NCBI GenBank assembly: GCA_014379585.1
Contig: JACMLN010000021.1
Coordinates: 1-41,683 of the forward strand
Direction: 5' to 3'
DNA from: Gloeobacterales cyanobacterium ES-bin-313
GTDB taxonomy: Bacteria; Cyanobacteriota; Cyanobacteriia; Gloeobacterales; Gloeobacteraceae
DNA: 41,683 nt
Within the stretch, counting starts at the first letter, position 1. Each line of letters opens with the position of its first letter. Shown piece after piece: positions 32,331 to 40,770 of the stretch. The position numbers were made by a program, and so were the translations under genes. The notes beneath the pieces are model-generated. The model made no database searches and was not told the origin of the DNA. It was given only the letters and a program-made list of their open reading frames with translations.

Positions 32331-34445
32331 TTAAGGCGGCGCTGGCTCTGAACTTGGAGCAGGTTCAGACGGTGCGGAGGGTTCTTCGGCTGCGGGTACA
32401 GGGGTCTCGATCTGAGGTTCGGCGGCAGGCTTGAGGATGACATCGTTGGTCTGCGCGTCTTCTTTCGCCACAGAACGCCGACGACGGCGGCGGGGTTGCA
32501 CCGCTTCGCCCGTTGTTGCTGTGCCATCGGTGCCTGAAGCGGAGGATGCAGATGCTTTGATCGGTGGTGCATTGTCCCCTGGGAAAGGCAGAATCGGCTG
32601 ACCGACAAGGGCACGATCCATAAAGCTTTTCCAGACTGGAGCGACGTAGGTTCCCCCTGCAGTCGAGCGTGCGAGAGGCTTCCGAAAATCGTCGTTGCCC
32701 ACCCAAATCACGGTGACTAACTGCGGAACGAACCCTGCAAACCAGGCATCGCGAAAGTCCGAAGTCGTCCCTGTTTTGCCAGCTACAGGTCTGCCATCGT
32801 TGAGTTGGGCACGGGTACCTGTGCCACCACTGACAACCGCTTTCAATAAGCCATTGAGCATCCGCACTGAATCGACTTTGAGGGTGCGTTCGCGCTGGGG
32901 CAAATTCTGTTCAAGAATGTTTCCCTGCTGGTCAGTGACTTGTAAAATAGCAGTCGGTGCCACCCGAAAACCACCGTTGGCAAAGGCACTGTAGCCCCGT
33001 GCAAGTTCTAAGGGTGAGACAGCGCCTGCCCCGATCGCTGTTGCCAGCACCGGATCTAAGGTGCTGGTAATTCCAGCGCGGCGAGCAGACAAGATCACCT
33101 GATCCATGCCCAACTTGTAGGCCAGCTTGACCACTGGAATATTCCGCGACTGCACAAGGGCTTGCCGGAGGGTGATCGTTCCTGAATAGCCTAAGTCGTA
33201 GTTCTTGGGGCTGTAGCCATGGATAGTGACAGGTTCATCTTCGATTGTTGTCTCTGGAGTATATTTTCCAGAAGCAAACGCTGTGTAGTAGACAAAGGGT
33301 TTAAAGGTAGATCCTGGCTGGCGGCGAGCCTGGGATGCTCTGTTGAACTGGCTTTTTTTGAAATCCACCCCACCGACCATCGCCTTGATGTAGCCTGTGC
33401 GGGGATCCATGGCGACAAGCGCCATCTGACTGGCATTGCGTCCCCGCAGTTCGTTCATTGCACTGGCGACGGTTTGCTCCGCAATATTTTGCATTTTCAA
33501 ATCGAGGGTCGTCTGAATACGTAGGCCACCTTTCAGCACAGACTCTCGGCCATATTTGCGGATCAGCTCTTTAACCACATAGGTACTGAAGTAAGGTGCT
33601 TTGTTGACAACAAGGGTGGTATCTTTGCCTCGGAATTTCAGTTTTTCGTTGCGTGCTTTTTTCAATTCAGCTTCACTGATCCAACCAAGTTCGCGCAGGC
33701 GATCTAGGACAACGCGTTGCCGCGCAGTTGTTTTTTGGGGATTGCGCATTGGCGAGTAGCCAGGAGCGCGGAGCATCCCAGCCAACATTGCACTTTCTGC
33801 TAGGTCTAATTTTTTTGAAGGCTTACCAAAGTAGGTCTGGGCAGCCGTTTCGATCCCGTAGGCGCTCTGTCCCCAGTAGACTTGGTTGAGATACATCTCA
33901 AAAATGGCATCTTTTGTAAAAACTTGTTCGAGCCGGAGAGAAAGAACGGCCTCAGCCACTTTGCGGTCAAAAGAACGTTCTGGCGTTAAGAAAAGATTTT
34001 TAATGAGTTGCTGGGTAATCGTTGACCCACCCTGAACCGTGCGCCCTTCTTGAAAATTGGTGATGGCAGCGCGCACTAACGTATCGAAACGAATGCCAGG
34101 GTGTTGATAGAAACGGTCATCTTCAATGCCGAGGATTGCTTCGCGCACATAAGGGGAAACATCTCGTAGAGCCACAACTTTGCGGTTGGCTTCACCGCGA
34201 ATCACCGCCAGGGTGTCACCATTGATATCCGTGATCTTGGTCGGTTCATTGGGGGTAAAGTTCCTGAGGGCGCGCACATCCGGCAGATTGCGAAAACTGA
34301 TCGCCAAACCGACCAGGCTTCCGGCAGCAAGCGCACCCACTAGCAAAATTGAGGCGAGGAGCAGCCAACCCAGCCAACGCCAAACACTCCAAGCAGGACG
34401 TTCAGCAGGAGCATCAAGGATCGGTTCAGCACGTTCTGTAGACAA
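32331..34445 (-). CDS. Class A penicillin-binding protein (PBP1A type)
   Basis: 704-residue bifunctional cell-wall synthase. The N-terminal membrane anchor is residues 23-48. The GT51 glycosyltransferase domain (about 65-245) has catalytic Glu108 in EDDRFYQHPG and GGSTITQQLIKNLFL (139-153). The transpeptidase domain has S379-T-F-K382 (PGSTFKP), S433-R-N435 and K557-T-G (AGKTGTTSDFRDAWFAG). The C-terminal tail (about 635-704) is disordered, with an RRRRRR cluster and P/E/A/S-rich repeats. The product should polymerise and crosslink peptidoglycan in the periplasm. The start is a TTG at 34445; no nearby ATG fits. It is divergent from the TetA-like exporter gene. Confidence 0.95.
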   Translation of the reverse strand: MSTERAEPILDAPAERPAWSVWRWLGWLLLASILLVGALAAGSLVGLAISFRNLPDVRALRNFTPNEPTKITDINGDTLAVIRGEANRKVVALRDVSPYVREAILGIEDDRFYQHPGIRFDTLVRAAITNFQEGRTVQGGSTITQQLIKNLFLTPERSFDRKVAEAVLSLRLEQVFTKDAIFEMYLNQVYWGQSAYGIETAAQTYFGKPSKKLDLAESAMLAGMLRAPGYSPMRNPQKTTARQRVVLDRLRELGWISEAELKKARNEKLKFRGKDTTLVVNKAPYFSTYVVKELIRKYGRESVLKGGLRIQTTLDLKMQNIAEQTVASAMNELRGRNASQMALVAMDPRTGYIKAMVGGVDFKKSQFNRASQARRQPGSTFKPFVYYTAFASGKYTPETTIEDEPVTIHGYSPKNYDLGYSGTITLRQALVQSRNIPVVKLAYKLGMDQVILSARRAGITSTLDPVLATAIGAGAVSPLELARGYSAFANGGFRVAPTAILQVTDQQGNILEQNLPQRERTLKVDSVRMLNGLLKAVVSGGTGTRAQLNDGRPVAGKTGTTSDFRDAWFAGFVPQLVTVIWVGNDDFRKPLARSTAGGTYVAPVWKSFMDRALVGQPILPFPGDNAPPIKASASSASGTDGTATTGEAVQPRRRRRRSVAKEDAQTNDVILKPAAEPQIETPVPAAEEPSAPSEPAPSSEPAPP

Positions 34446-34550
34446 GAGTTCGCCGTGAGCTGTAGCACTGCTGATTATACCTGGGTCGCTTCCGAGCCGA
34501 ATGCCCTAAATGGGCGATAGCATTGTAAAGTTCGCTTCATATTTTGTGGA

Positions 34551-35759
34551 ATGGTAGCTCTACGCCGACCTTCGCCCTTAATTTTTATTTTTTTGACCGT
34601 CTTCATCGATCTCATGGGTGGGAGCTTATTGATCCCAGTCCTCCCTTTTTTGGTGGAACGTTTTCGTTCCGACGCGTTAACCATTGGTTGGTTAACCGCC
34701 AGTTTTTCGATTGCCCAGTTTTTGGCAGCGCCGGTGCTTGGTTCGCTCTCTGATCGCTACGGTCGCCGTCCGGTGCTGTTGATCTGCGTCCTTGGTACCG
34801 CTTTGGGTTACTTCGTCTTTGGCTGGGCCAAAAGTCTGTGGGTGCTTTTCCTGGCACGGATCATCGACGGGATTACCGGTGGGGTGATTTCCACGGCCCA
34901 GGCATATATTGCTGATATTTCAACCCCGGAAGAGCGCACCAAAAACTTTGGACTGATCGGAGCAGCCTTCGGCCTAGGCTTCATCTTGGGACCAACCATC
35001 GGTGGCGTACTCGCCCGCATTGACCTCAACTTGCCCGTATTTTTTGCGGGGGGGATTTCCTTGGTCAACTTGGTGCTCGGCTACTTCACCCTCAATGAGT
35101 CCCTGCCCCCAGAACGTCGCCGTCCGATTTCGGCAGTGGATTTCAATCCTTTACGCTCTTTGGCCAATTTGCTCGATCAGAAATCTCTGCAGGGAATTTT
35201 AATTGGCTTCTTCCTCTATAACTTCGCTTTTGCTGGGTTCACAGGTATTTTTACTCTGGCAATTCGGGATCGATTTGGCTGGGGGCCAGATCTTGCCGCT
35301 TGGTTGTTCGCCTTTATTGGAATTATTTCAACCATCGTTCAGGGGGGCTTGATCCGTAAACTTGTGCCTGCCTTCGGCGAGACCCGGTTGGCCATCAGCG
35401 GTCTTGCGCTCATTGCCCTTGCCTATGGGTTGGTCTGTGTGATTCCAAGTGGCCCCTGGCTCTACTTAACCCAAGGCATTCTGGCTGTTGGCATTGGGCT
35501 TACAGCACCGAGCCTACGTGGTGTTCTTTCTAACCGTACAAGTCCTGAAAATCAAGGCCGCGTGCTTGGCGGAGCCCAAGCTTTGGCCAGTCTTGGTCAA
35601 GTCGTTGGCCCCCTTTGGGCTGGTTGGAGTTACGACTATCTAGGCAGACTGGTTCCATTTTGGGTTGGAGCGATTTGGCAGTTGGCAGCCATTGCTTTGG
35701 TCGTGATTGGACTGAGAGTAAAACCTGAAACTATTGGCGAGAACAAGAGTCGGTTCTAG
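34551..35759 (+). CDS. MFS drug:H+ antiporter, TetA/MdtG-like
   Basis: 402 residues and about 12 membrane helices, DHA1 family. Motif A after TM2 is GSLSDRYGRRPVLL. TM1 holds the D in FIDLMGGSLLIPVLPF, and TM5 motif C is seen in GAAFGLGFILGPTIGGVLA. RIIDGITGGVISTAQAYIADI is the TM4 signature of TetA-type exporters. The protein should pump drugs or metabolites out of the cell using the proton gradient; the substrate is unknown. No regulator gene is adjacent, so resistance-gene status is not implied. Confidence 0.9.
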   Translation: MVALRRPSPLIFIFLTVFIDLMGGSLLIPVLPFLVERFRSDALTIGWLTASFSIAQFLAAPVLGSLSDRYGRRPVLLICVLGTALGYFVFGWAKSLWVLFLARIIDGITGGVISTAQAYIADISTPEERTKNFGLIGAAFGLGFILGPTIGGVLARIDLNLPVFFAGGISLVNLVLGYFTLNESLPPERRRPISAVDFNPLRSLANLLDQKSLQGILIGFFLYNFAFAGFTGIFTLAIRDRFGWGPDLAAWLFAFIGIISTIVQGGLIRKLVPAFGETRLAISGLALIALAYGLVCVIPSGPWLYLTQGILAVGIGLTAPSLRGVLSNRTSPENQGRVLGGAQALASLGQVVGPLWAGWSYDYLGRLVPFWVGAIWQLAAIALVVIGLRVKPETIGENKSRF

Positions 35760-35992
35760 AGATTTTGGCAGGGCTTGTCGAACCTCCTAGCTCAAAAAAG
35801 AGAGCAAATTGCAAACTGCGCCGTTTACAGGGGTGAGCTATGGGTTGCAGATGCTTCTAAACAATACTCTTTGATTATCAAATCAATAACAATTTGCAAG
35901 AAATTCGTTATTTTGTACTTTCGTATACATTCTCAGGTCATCGAAAATTGTTCCATAATTCTGATTAAGCTGCGTGCTACTCGATTCAGGAC

Positions 35993-37795
35993 ATGGAAAT
36001 GACAGAGAAACCAAGCTGTGCCGAACAAGAAACGCTTTCGAGTGGCAAACAATCGCTGCTGAAAGCAGGAACAACAAAGGCAGGATCTTTGCCTCAAAAT
36101 GCTGTGCAAAGAGATGGGGAAAGCGGTTGCACGACCCAAGCAATGCGCCAGCGTCCAAGGCCAACTCATACATCGATTCGTCTTGCTGAAGGTCGTATAT
36201 TCCCATCGTTTGCAGTTGCTCTTCTTAGCTTTATGGTGAGCACAGTTTCCGCTCAGGCAGCAGAAGAATCGCAAATCCCTCAAGTACAAGTAGGGGAACT
36301 AGCGCAAACTCAAACACCTCAAGTACAAGCACTACAAGCGCCTCAAGTGCAAGCAGGGGAACTAGCACAAGCACCAACGCCAGCAGTGCCAGCAACAACA
36401 CCAGCACCAGCATCAGTTCAAGTTCAAACCACTCAAGCGCCAGCCGCGCCAGCGAAGCCAACACCGCTACCTGCTTACAGGCCGCTACGTTACGACGAAG
36501 ACTACCGCTATCTACGTACCAACACCAATACGCGCGCAAAAGACCTCTGGGATCCGCTCAAATATATCCCTCTAAATGAAAGCGGTTCGAATTACCTTTC
36601 TATTGGTGCAGACGTTCGGGAGCGCTATGAATCTTTTAACAATCCCTTTTTTGGTTTGCGCGGAGTTGCTAACGATAACTATCTCTATCATCGCTTCATG
36701 CTGCATGGGGATCTTCACCTTGGCGACAATTTTCGCGTATTCCTGCAGTTCAACAACACCCTCGTTACAAGTCGGCAACTTCGAGTGACTGGGATTGACC
36801 AAAATCCGTTCGATATTTCTCAGGCTTTCTTCGATGTGAAGATTGACTTGAATAATCCTGGTGATTCACTGATCTTTCGGACTGGTCGTCAAGAAATTAG
36901 CTTAGGGGCTGGTCGTTTTATCTTCGTTCGTGACCCAACCAACACACGTCTTAGTTTTGACGGCCTGCGCACGATCCTCAACATTGGCCAGACAAGGGTA
37001 GATGCATTCCTCGTGCGGCCGATTTTGCTTGGAATTTATGCCTTAGACGATCGTCCAAACGCCAACGACCTGCTCTATGGAGTCTATAGTAATTTCCCTG
37101 CACCGTTCTTAGGTGATGGGCGCGTTGATCTCTACTACCTAGGGTTTGATCGTCTTGGGGCATTGTTCAGCAGTGGTCGGGGTCACGAGAATCGGCACAC
37201 TTTCGGTGCGCGGCTTTCTGGTCGGCCAGGTGCCTGGGATTACGACGTAGATCTCTCCACGCAAGTTGGTACCTTCGACGAGCGGAAGATCGAAGCCTCC
37301 GCTATCTCCGGGAACTTTGGCTACACCTTGCGGGAGCTTCCCTGGCAGCCGAGATTAGGCTTAAAGGCCAACTTCGCGACAGGGGATAAAAATCCAAGTG
37401 ACAACCTTCTGCAGACTTTTAACCCGCTCTACCCAGCGGCACCTCTGTTCGGCAGCGAGGCTCTGCTCACCAATCTAAGCAACGTGATCGAAGTCCATCC
37501 CACGATTACCGTGCGTCCGATCGATAATCTGAGCGTTATCGCTGAATATGACTGGCTGTGGCGCGAAAGTAGTCGGGACGGCGTCTACCTGCCCAACGGT
37601 CAACCCCTTATCTCGGCCATTTCTACCCAGGACAGCCGATTGGGAACCCTGTTGCAACTCAAATTGGACTGGCAACTGGAACGGCACATCGCACTTACGG
37701 CTGTGTACACACAGTTTGCTGTGAGCGACGTGTTGCGCAGTGCTGGAGCTAAGACGGTCGATTTCTTCGGTACTTGGTTAACCTATCGGTTCTAA
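35993..37795 (+). CDS. Alginate-export-type outer-membrane beta-barrel
   Basis: Up to 600 residues. The first 50 codons may be untranslated: a Met at 36143 (MRQRPRPTHTSIRLAEGR) starts a classical signal peptide ending STVSAQA. A low-complexity Q/V/P/A linker with repeats follows (36278-36470). The barrel domain (from about YLSIGADVRERYESFNNPFFG) has alternating strands, FRTGRQEISLGAGRFIFVRDPTNTRLSFDGLRT and the C-terminal F of WLTYRF needed for BAM assembly. Its order and motifs match the alginate_exp family (PF13372), which includes AlgE-like porins. Many members export or import other sugars or small molecules, and no alginate synthesis genes are nearby. The substrate is unknown. Confidence 0.85.
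   Translation: MEMTEKPSCAEQETLSSGKQSLLKAGTTKAGSLPQNAVQRDGESGCTTQAMRQRPRPTHTSIRLAEGRIFPSFAVALLSFMVSTVSAQAAEESQIPQVQVGELAQTQTPQVQALQAPQVQAGELAQAPTPAVPATTPAPASVQVQTTQAPAAPAKPTPLPAYRPLRYDEDYRYLRTNTNTRAKDLWDPLKYIPLNESGSNYLSIGADVRERYESFNNPFFGLRGVANDNYLYHRFMLHGDLHLGDNFRVFLQFNNTLVTSRQLRVTGIDQNPFDISQAFFDVKIDLNNPGDSLIFRTGRQEISLGAGRFIFVRDPTNTRLSFDGLRTILNIGQTRVDAFLVRPILLGIYALDDRPNANDLLYGVYSNFPAPFLGDGRVDLYYLGFDRLGALFSSGRGHENRHTFGARLSGRPGAWDYDVDLSTQVGTFDERKIEASAISGNFGYTLRELPWQPRLGLKANFATGDKNPSDNLLQTFNPLYPAAPLFGSEALLTNLSNVIEVHPTITVRPIDNLSVIAEYDWLWRESSRDGVYLPNGQPLISAISTQDSRLGTLLQLKLDWQLERHIALTAVYTQFAVSDVLRSAGAKTVDFFGTWLTYRF
36278..36370 (+). repeat. Short imperfect repeats coding the barrel linker
   Basis: CCTCAAGTACAAG begins at 36278 and 36317, and CCTCAAGTGCAAG at 36341. 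The first and third copies continue with GGGGAACTAGC. The units encode PQVQ(V/A)GELAQ-like peptides in the periplasmic linker, so copy number could change without frameshift if units of this size recombine. Confidence 0.6.
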
Positions 37796-37934
37796 AGAAA
37801 GCGCAAAGCTATTCTCTCCTAGATGGGCTAAAACCTATCCGGGAGGGAAGAGCGTGTCGCCCTCGATGGACTGATCTGTGCGATTCCAAGTGCCATAGAG
37901 TTCCTCACCAATTTTGTAGGCTTACCAGAAAAGT

Positions 37935-38435
37935 TTACTTTCTGCTGTCGTAGTACTCGCGGCTTAACATTGACATGAGGATTAACGACTCAAATGTTTT
38001 TCCATTCCATAAACATTCGCGCAGAAGTCCTTCTTCAACAAAACCGACTGAACTGTAAAGATGCCTTGCTCTTTGATTTTGTTCTTTGACATCTAACCAG
38101 AGTCGATGCATATCGAGTGTGATGAATGCCATGTCTTTGAGCAATTCGAGGGCTTCTCGACCAAAGCCTTTGCCTTTCTCAGTGATGACAATTTTACGAA
38201 ATTCTAAGCATCGGGACGGATCTTCCAGTCCACAAACGATCAGAAAACCAACCGAGCGTGGATCGTCCAGGGTTTCAATGATGCAATGAGCCATATTTGG
38301 ATTGGTCAGAGCGGTACAGTGCTGCTCGCGCGTCCCAGGCACAATGAAAACGAAGTTTTCTTGAATACGTTCAGCCGACAAGACAAAGTCTAGATCTGAC
38401 TCTGTGGTAGGCCGAAGTTGGATAGCTTTCAACAT
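37935..38435 (-). CDS. GNAT-family N-acetyltransferase
   Basis: 166 residues with the GNAT acetyl-CoA fold. IQLRPTTESDLDFVLSAE opens it. RKIVITEKGKGFGREALELLKDMAF carries the Q/R-x-x-G-x-G/A pyrophosphate loop (here EKGKGFGREA), and RLWLDVKEQNQRARHLYSSVGFVEEG is the RimJ/RimL-like C-terminal strand and helix. It transfers acetyl from acetyl-CoA to an amine; the substrate (protein N-terminus, antibiotic or metabolite) is unknown. The product is soluble. The next gene downstream on the minus strand lies outside the intergenic region, so it is probably monocistronic. Confidence 0.88.
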   Translation of the reverse strand: MLKAIQLRPTTESDLDFVLSAERIQENFVFIVPGTREQHCTALTNPNMAHCIIETLDDPRSVGFLIVCGLEDPSRCLEFRKIVITEKGKGFGREALELLKDMAFITLDMHRLWLDVKEQNQRARHLYSSVGFVEEGLLRECLWNGKTFESLILMSMLSREYYDSRK

Positions 38436-38487
38436 CGCTAGTTCCGGGTAAAGTAAACCACAGAACCATGATCTTCGATAAGAACAC

Positions 38488-38676
38488 TAAGGCACCATGG
38501 AGGTGCCAGCAGATCAAGGTGAAGGAATATACGATGCCGACAGGGTCAGAGACTTCGCTGAGGCTGGCTTTGCCACTGGTGAGTGGACGAAAACTTTCGA
38601 AGGTCATGTTGACCATCTTGCCGAAACCATCGTTGCTGGCTTGAAAGAGTTCGCCAACATCTTTAGCTGGGCGGGT
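38488..38676 (-). pseudogene. Truncated partial duplicate of rseP with an internal deletion
   Basis: Positions 38531-38670 align without gaps to 39971-40110 in the intact rseP gene (11 differences in 140 nt by my count). The stretch from 38488 to about 38530 matches the 3' end of rseP (39682-39725) with a 2-nt indel. The two parts are fused, so about 240 nt (roughly 82 codons) are deleted between VSGPVGIV and SFTLI. The minus-strand frame still reads MVNMTFESFRPLTSGKASL, then FTLICWHLHGALV. It has no active-site HELGH region and cannot be functional. An internal Met-led frame here is an artefact of the duplication. Confidence 0.85.
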
Positions 38677-38724
38677 AAAATAGCACTACAGAAATTCACT
38701 GCTTTTCCTGAGGAAGCGATTCTT

Positions 38725-39282
38725 ATGGTGCAAGCCTCCGCCAAATCATGGACTTTAGAAGCCTTTTTGCAACTGCCGGAAACAAAGCCAGCCAGTGAAT
38801 ATCTCGATGGTCAAATCATTCAAAAGCCCATGCCCCAAGGAAAACACAGTGCAATTCAAACAGAGCTTTCTGGGTTTATTAATAGGCATTTGAAGACCCA
38901 GCAAGTCGCTAGAGCGTTTTGTGAATTGCGCTGTACCTTCGGTGGGCGTTCGACGGTACCGGATATTGCTGTGTTTGAGTGGGAGCGCATTGTTCGCGAT
39001 GAAGATGGCACCATTGCGAACACGTTTAAGAGGGCACCTAACTGGACGATTAAAATTCTTTCTCCCGCACAAAGCCAAACCAAAGTCACGAAGAATATTT
39101 TGCACTGCCTTAGATACGGTACGCAGATGGGCTGGTTGATCGATCCTGCCGAAAAAACGGTATTTGTTTACTCGCCGAAGCGGGAGATTCAGGTTTTCGA
39201 TGAACCAACAGCGAAATTGCCGATCCCTTTTGCACTGTTGGAACTGTCTTTAGGTGATTTGTTTGGGTGGTTGCAGGAGTGA
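38725..39282 (+). CDS. Uma2-family (PD-(D/E)XK-like) protein, probably degenerate
   Basis: 185 residues from MVQASAKSWTLEAFLQLPE. A frame open from 38497 adds 76 codons, but these are antisense to the rseP remnant, so the internal ATG is the likely start. The Uma2 (DUF820) layout is visible: EYLDGQIIQKP, then PDIAVFEW, then NILHCLRYGTQMGWLIDP and VFVYSP. The family has a restriction-endonuclease-like fold and is abundant in cyanobacteria with no settled function. The usual PDWTIEILSP motif reads PNWTIKILSP here (D to N, E to K), so a predicted metal ligand is lost. The gene lies between the rseP fragment and intact rseP, surrounded by repeats. Confidence 0.85.
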   Translation: MVQASAKSWTLEAFLQLPETKPASEYLDGQIIQKPMPQGKHSAIQTELSGFINRHLKTQQVARAFCELRCTFGGRSTVPDIAVFEWERIVRDEDGTIANTFKRAPNWTIKILSPAQSQTKVTKNILHCLRYGTQMGWLIDPAEKTVFVYSPKREIQVFDEPTAKLPIPFALLELSLGDLFGWLQE

Positions 39283-39336
39283 AACTCAGTTTTGGACTTT
39301 TTGGTGGGTTGCGATAGATATGGCGAACGGCACCAA

Positions 39337-39359
39337 AGGGAAGGGGCGAGCCCCTCCCT
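39337..39359. repeat. GC-rich imperfect palindrome
   Basis: AGGGAAGGGGC and GCCCCTCCCT are inverted copies with one bulged A, separated by GA. It is the first of two adjacent hairpins downstream of the Uma2-family gene and may also act as that gene's terminator, although no T tract follows. Confidence 0.55.
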
Positions 39360-39374
39360 CTGGACTCCCACCCC

Positions 39375-39401
39375 GTGGGGGACAGACTGCCTGTCCCCCA
39401 C
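39375..39401. repeat. Perfect GC-rich hairpin
   Basis: GTGGGGGACAG and CTGTCCCCCAC form a perfect 11-bp inverted repeat around the 5-nt loop ACTGC. Its right arm and flank resemble the first bases of this window, which suggests a dispersed family. Confidence 0.7.
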
Positions 39402-39587
39402 ACCCCCTTGGCAACTTTTCGCCTGATAACCGTACCCATTCATGGCGCAACGCTGCCCAGGTTGCGGCGGGTCAGGTACGTGAGACGCCGAGTTTGAGAG
39501 TTTGATTGACATCCATCCAATCAAATTGGAAGAGTATGAGTGCCACGATATGGCAGAGGTTTTTTTGTTCTGTCTGACGTTTCGTCG

Positions 39588-39617
39588 TGTAGGGGCGCAG
39601 CATGCTACGCCTCTACA
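39588..39617. repeat. REP-like near-perfect palindrome
   Basis: TGTAGGGGCGCAGCA followed at once by TGCTACGCCTCTACA. The halves are inverted copies with two differences, both allowing G-T pairing. The core GGGGCGCAGCATGC resembles short palindromes scattered through cyanobacterial genomes. Confidence 0.7.
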
Positions 39618-39681
39618 TGTCGATGTCGATGTTAGTGGCGTTGATTTCTCAACGAAGAATCAACGGTTTTTAAATTGCCTG

Positions 39682-40770
39682 CTAAGGCACCATGGAGCCG
39701 CCATTGCGGATCAAGGTGAAGGAATCTTTGAAAATCAAGAGCAGAGCAAGACCAAGAAGAACGACGAGTCCCGTCTGCATCACTTTTTGCTGAATGTTGT
39801 TGGGGAGGGGTTTGCCACCACGCACTGCTTCGATCAACAAGAATGCCAAGTGGCCACCGTCGAGGGCAGGTAGGGGCAAGATGTTGATGAAGGCGAGGTT
39901 GATGGAGATCAAGACCGCAACTGTGAATAGGCTAGAGGCATCGGTCTCAGCTAAGTTCGCAGTCATCGCTACGATGCCGACAGGGCCAGAGACTTCGCTG
40001 AGGCTGGCTTTGCCACTGGTGAGCAAGCGGAAACTCTCGAAGGTCATGTTGACCATCTTACCGAAACCATCGTTGCTGGCTTGAAAGAGCTCGCCAACAT
40101 CTTTGGCAGGACGGCGGAAGTAGGTGCGGTTCGGTGTGAGAACAACGCCAATCTTGCCCTTGGCATCGGGGGTGAGGCTAAATTTCTGGTTGGTTTTGTC
40201 GCGCTGAACCGTTATGTCTAAAGGCTTACCAGCATTTGCCTCGATCACTTTTTTGAGGCGGTTTAAGTCGGCCTCACTACCCATCAACTTTTCGTTGCTG
40301 ACTGTCAAGATTACATCGTTGGGCTTGAGGCCAGCACGACTTGCAGCGGTGTTGGGGAAAACTTGGGGAATGGCGATACCAGGACGTTCGTTGACTTGGG
40401 GTACGCCAGCAAAGATCGACATGCCGAGGATAATCGCGTAGGCGAAGACCAAGTTGGCGATCACGCCAGCACTAATGACGATGGCACGGTCTAAAATTGG
40501 ACGGTTTTTGAGCAAGTCAGGATCGTCAGCGGGAATCTTACTCTCTGGATCGTCGTCAGGAAAGCCAACGTACCCGCCTAAGGGCAAGGCTGCGAGGACG
40601 AATTCAGTCTTTGGCCCTTGGTAGCGCAGGAGGGTCGGTCCAAAGCCGATGGAGAAACGGCTTACGCGGATTCCCTGAAGTCGGGCAGCCAAGAAGTGGC
40701 CAAGTTCGTGGACGACAATGAGCGCACCCAGTACACCGATGGCTGCAAGGACAGAGAGGATCTTAATCAC
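39682..40770 (-). CDS. rseP: RseP-type site-2 metalloprotease
   Basis: 362-residue inner-membrane zinc protease (M50B) that cuts transmembrane substrates, classically anti-sigma factors, in the membrane. TM1 carries the zinc motif H21-E-L-G-H25. The third zinc-ligand segment is NILPLPALDGGH in the C-terminal membrane core. A single PDZ domain lies at about 125-210 (PQVFPNTAASRAGLKPNDVILTV). LGGYVGFPDDDPESKIP and the MVNMTFESF segment are typical. The length matches cyanobacterial RseP/SppP proteases. A partial duplicate of this gene lies 1.4 kb away at 38488-38676. No ribosome-recycling or lipid genes accompany it here. Confidence 0.95.
   Translation of the reverse strand: MIKILSVLAAIGVLGALIVVHELGHFLAARLQGIRVSRFSIGFGPTLLRYQGPKTEFVLAALPLGGYVGFPDDDPESKIPADDPDLLKNRPILDRAIVISAGVIANLVFAYAIILGMSIFAGVPQVNERPGIAIPQVFPNTAASRAGLKPNDVILTVSNEKLMGSEADLNRLKKVIEANAGKPLDITVQRDKTNQKFSLTPDAKGKIGVVLTPNRTYFRRPAKDVGELFQASNDGFGKMVNMTFESFRLLTSGKASLSEVSGPVGIVAMTANLAETDASSLFTVAVLISINLAFINILPLPALDGGHLAFLLIEAVRGGKPLPNNIQQKVMQTGLVVLLGLALLLIFKDSFTLIRNGGSMVP

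Larger units (their letters stand above)
39283..39681. other. Repeat-rich intergenic region between uma2-like gene and rseP
   Basis: About 400 nt with no credible gene, holding at least three palindromic elements (listed separately). Plus- and minus-strand frames in it are low-complexity and not protein-like. Confidence 0.5.

Noticed and set aside
37796-37934. Hairpin-like sequence after the outer-membrane barrel gene
   Set aside because: Arms CTCC...GGGAG pair only imperfectly and no T tract follows, so I did not call a terminator.
38371-38616. 81-codon minus-strand frame starting MVNMTFESF
   Set aside because: It is the open part of the rseP fragment, truncated at both ends, not a functional gene.
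38497-38724. N-terminal 76-codon extension of the Uma2-family gene
   Set aside because: This stretch is the opposite strand of the duplicated rseP fragment; the internal ATG at 38725 fits the family start.
39502-39873. 123-codon plus-strand frame
   Set aside because: Mostly antisense to rseP and through the palindromic repeat.
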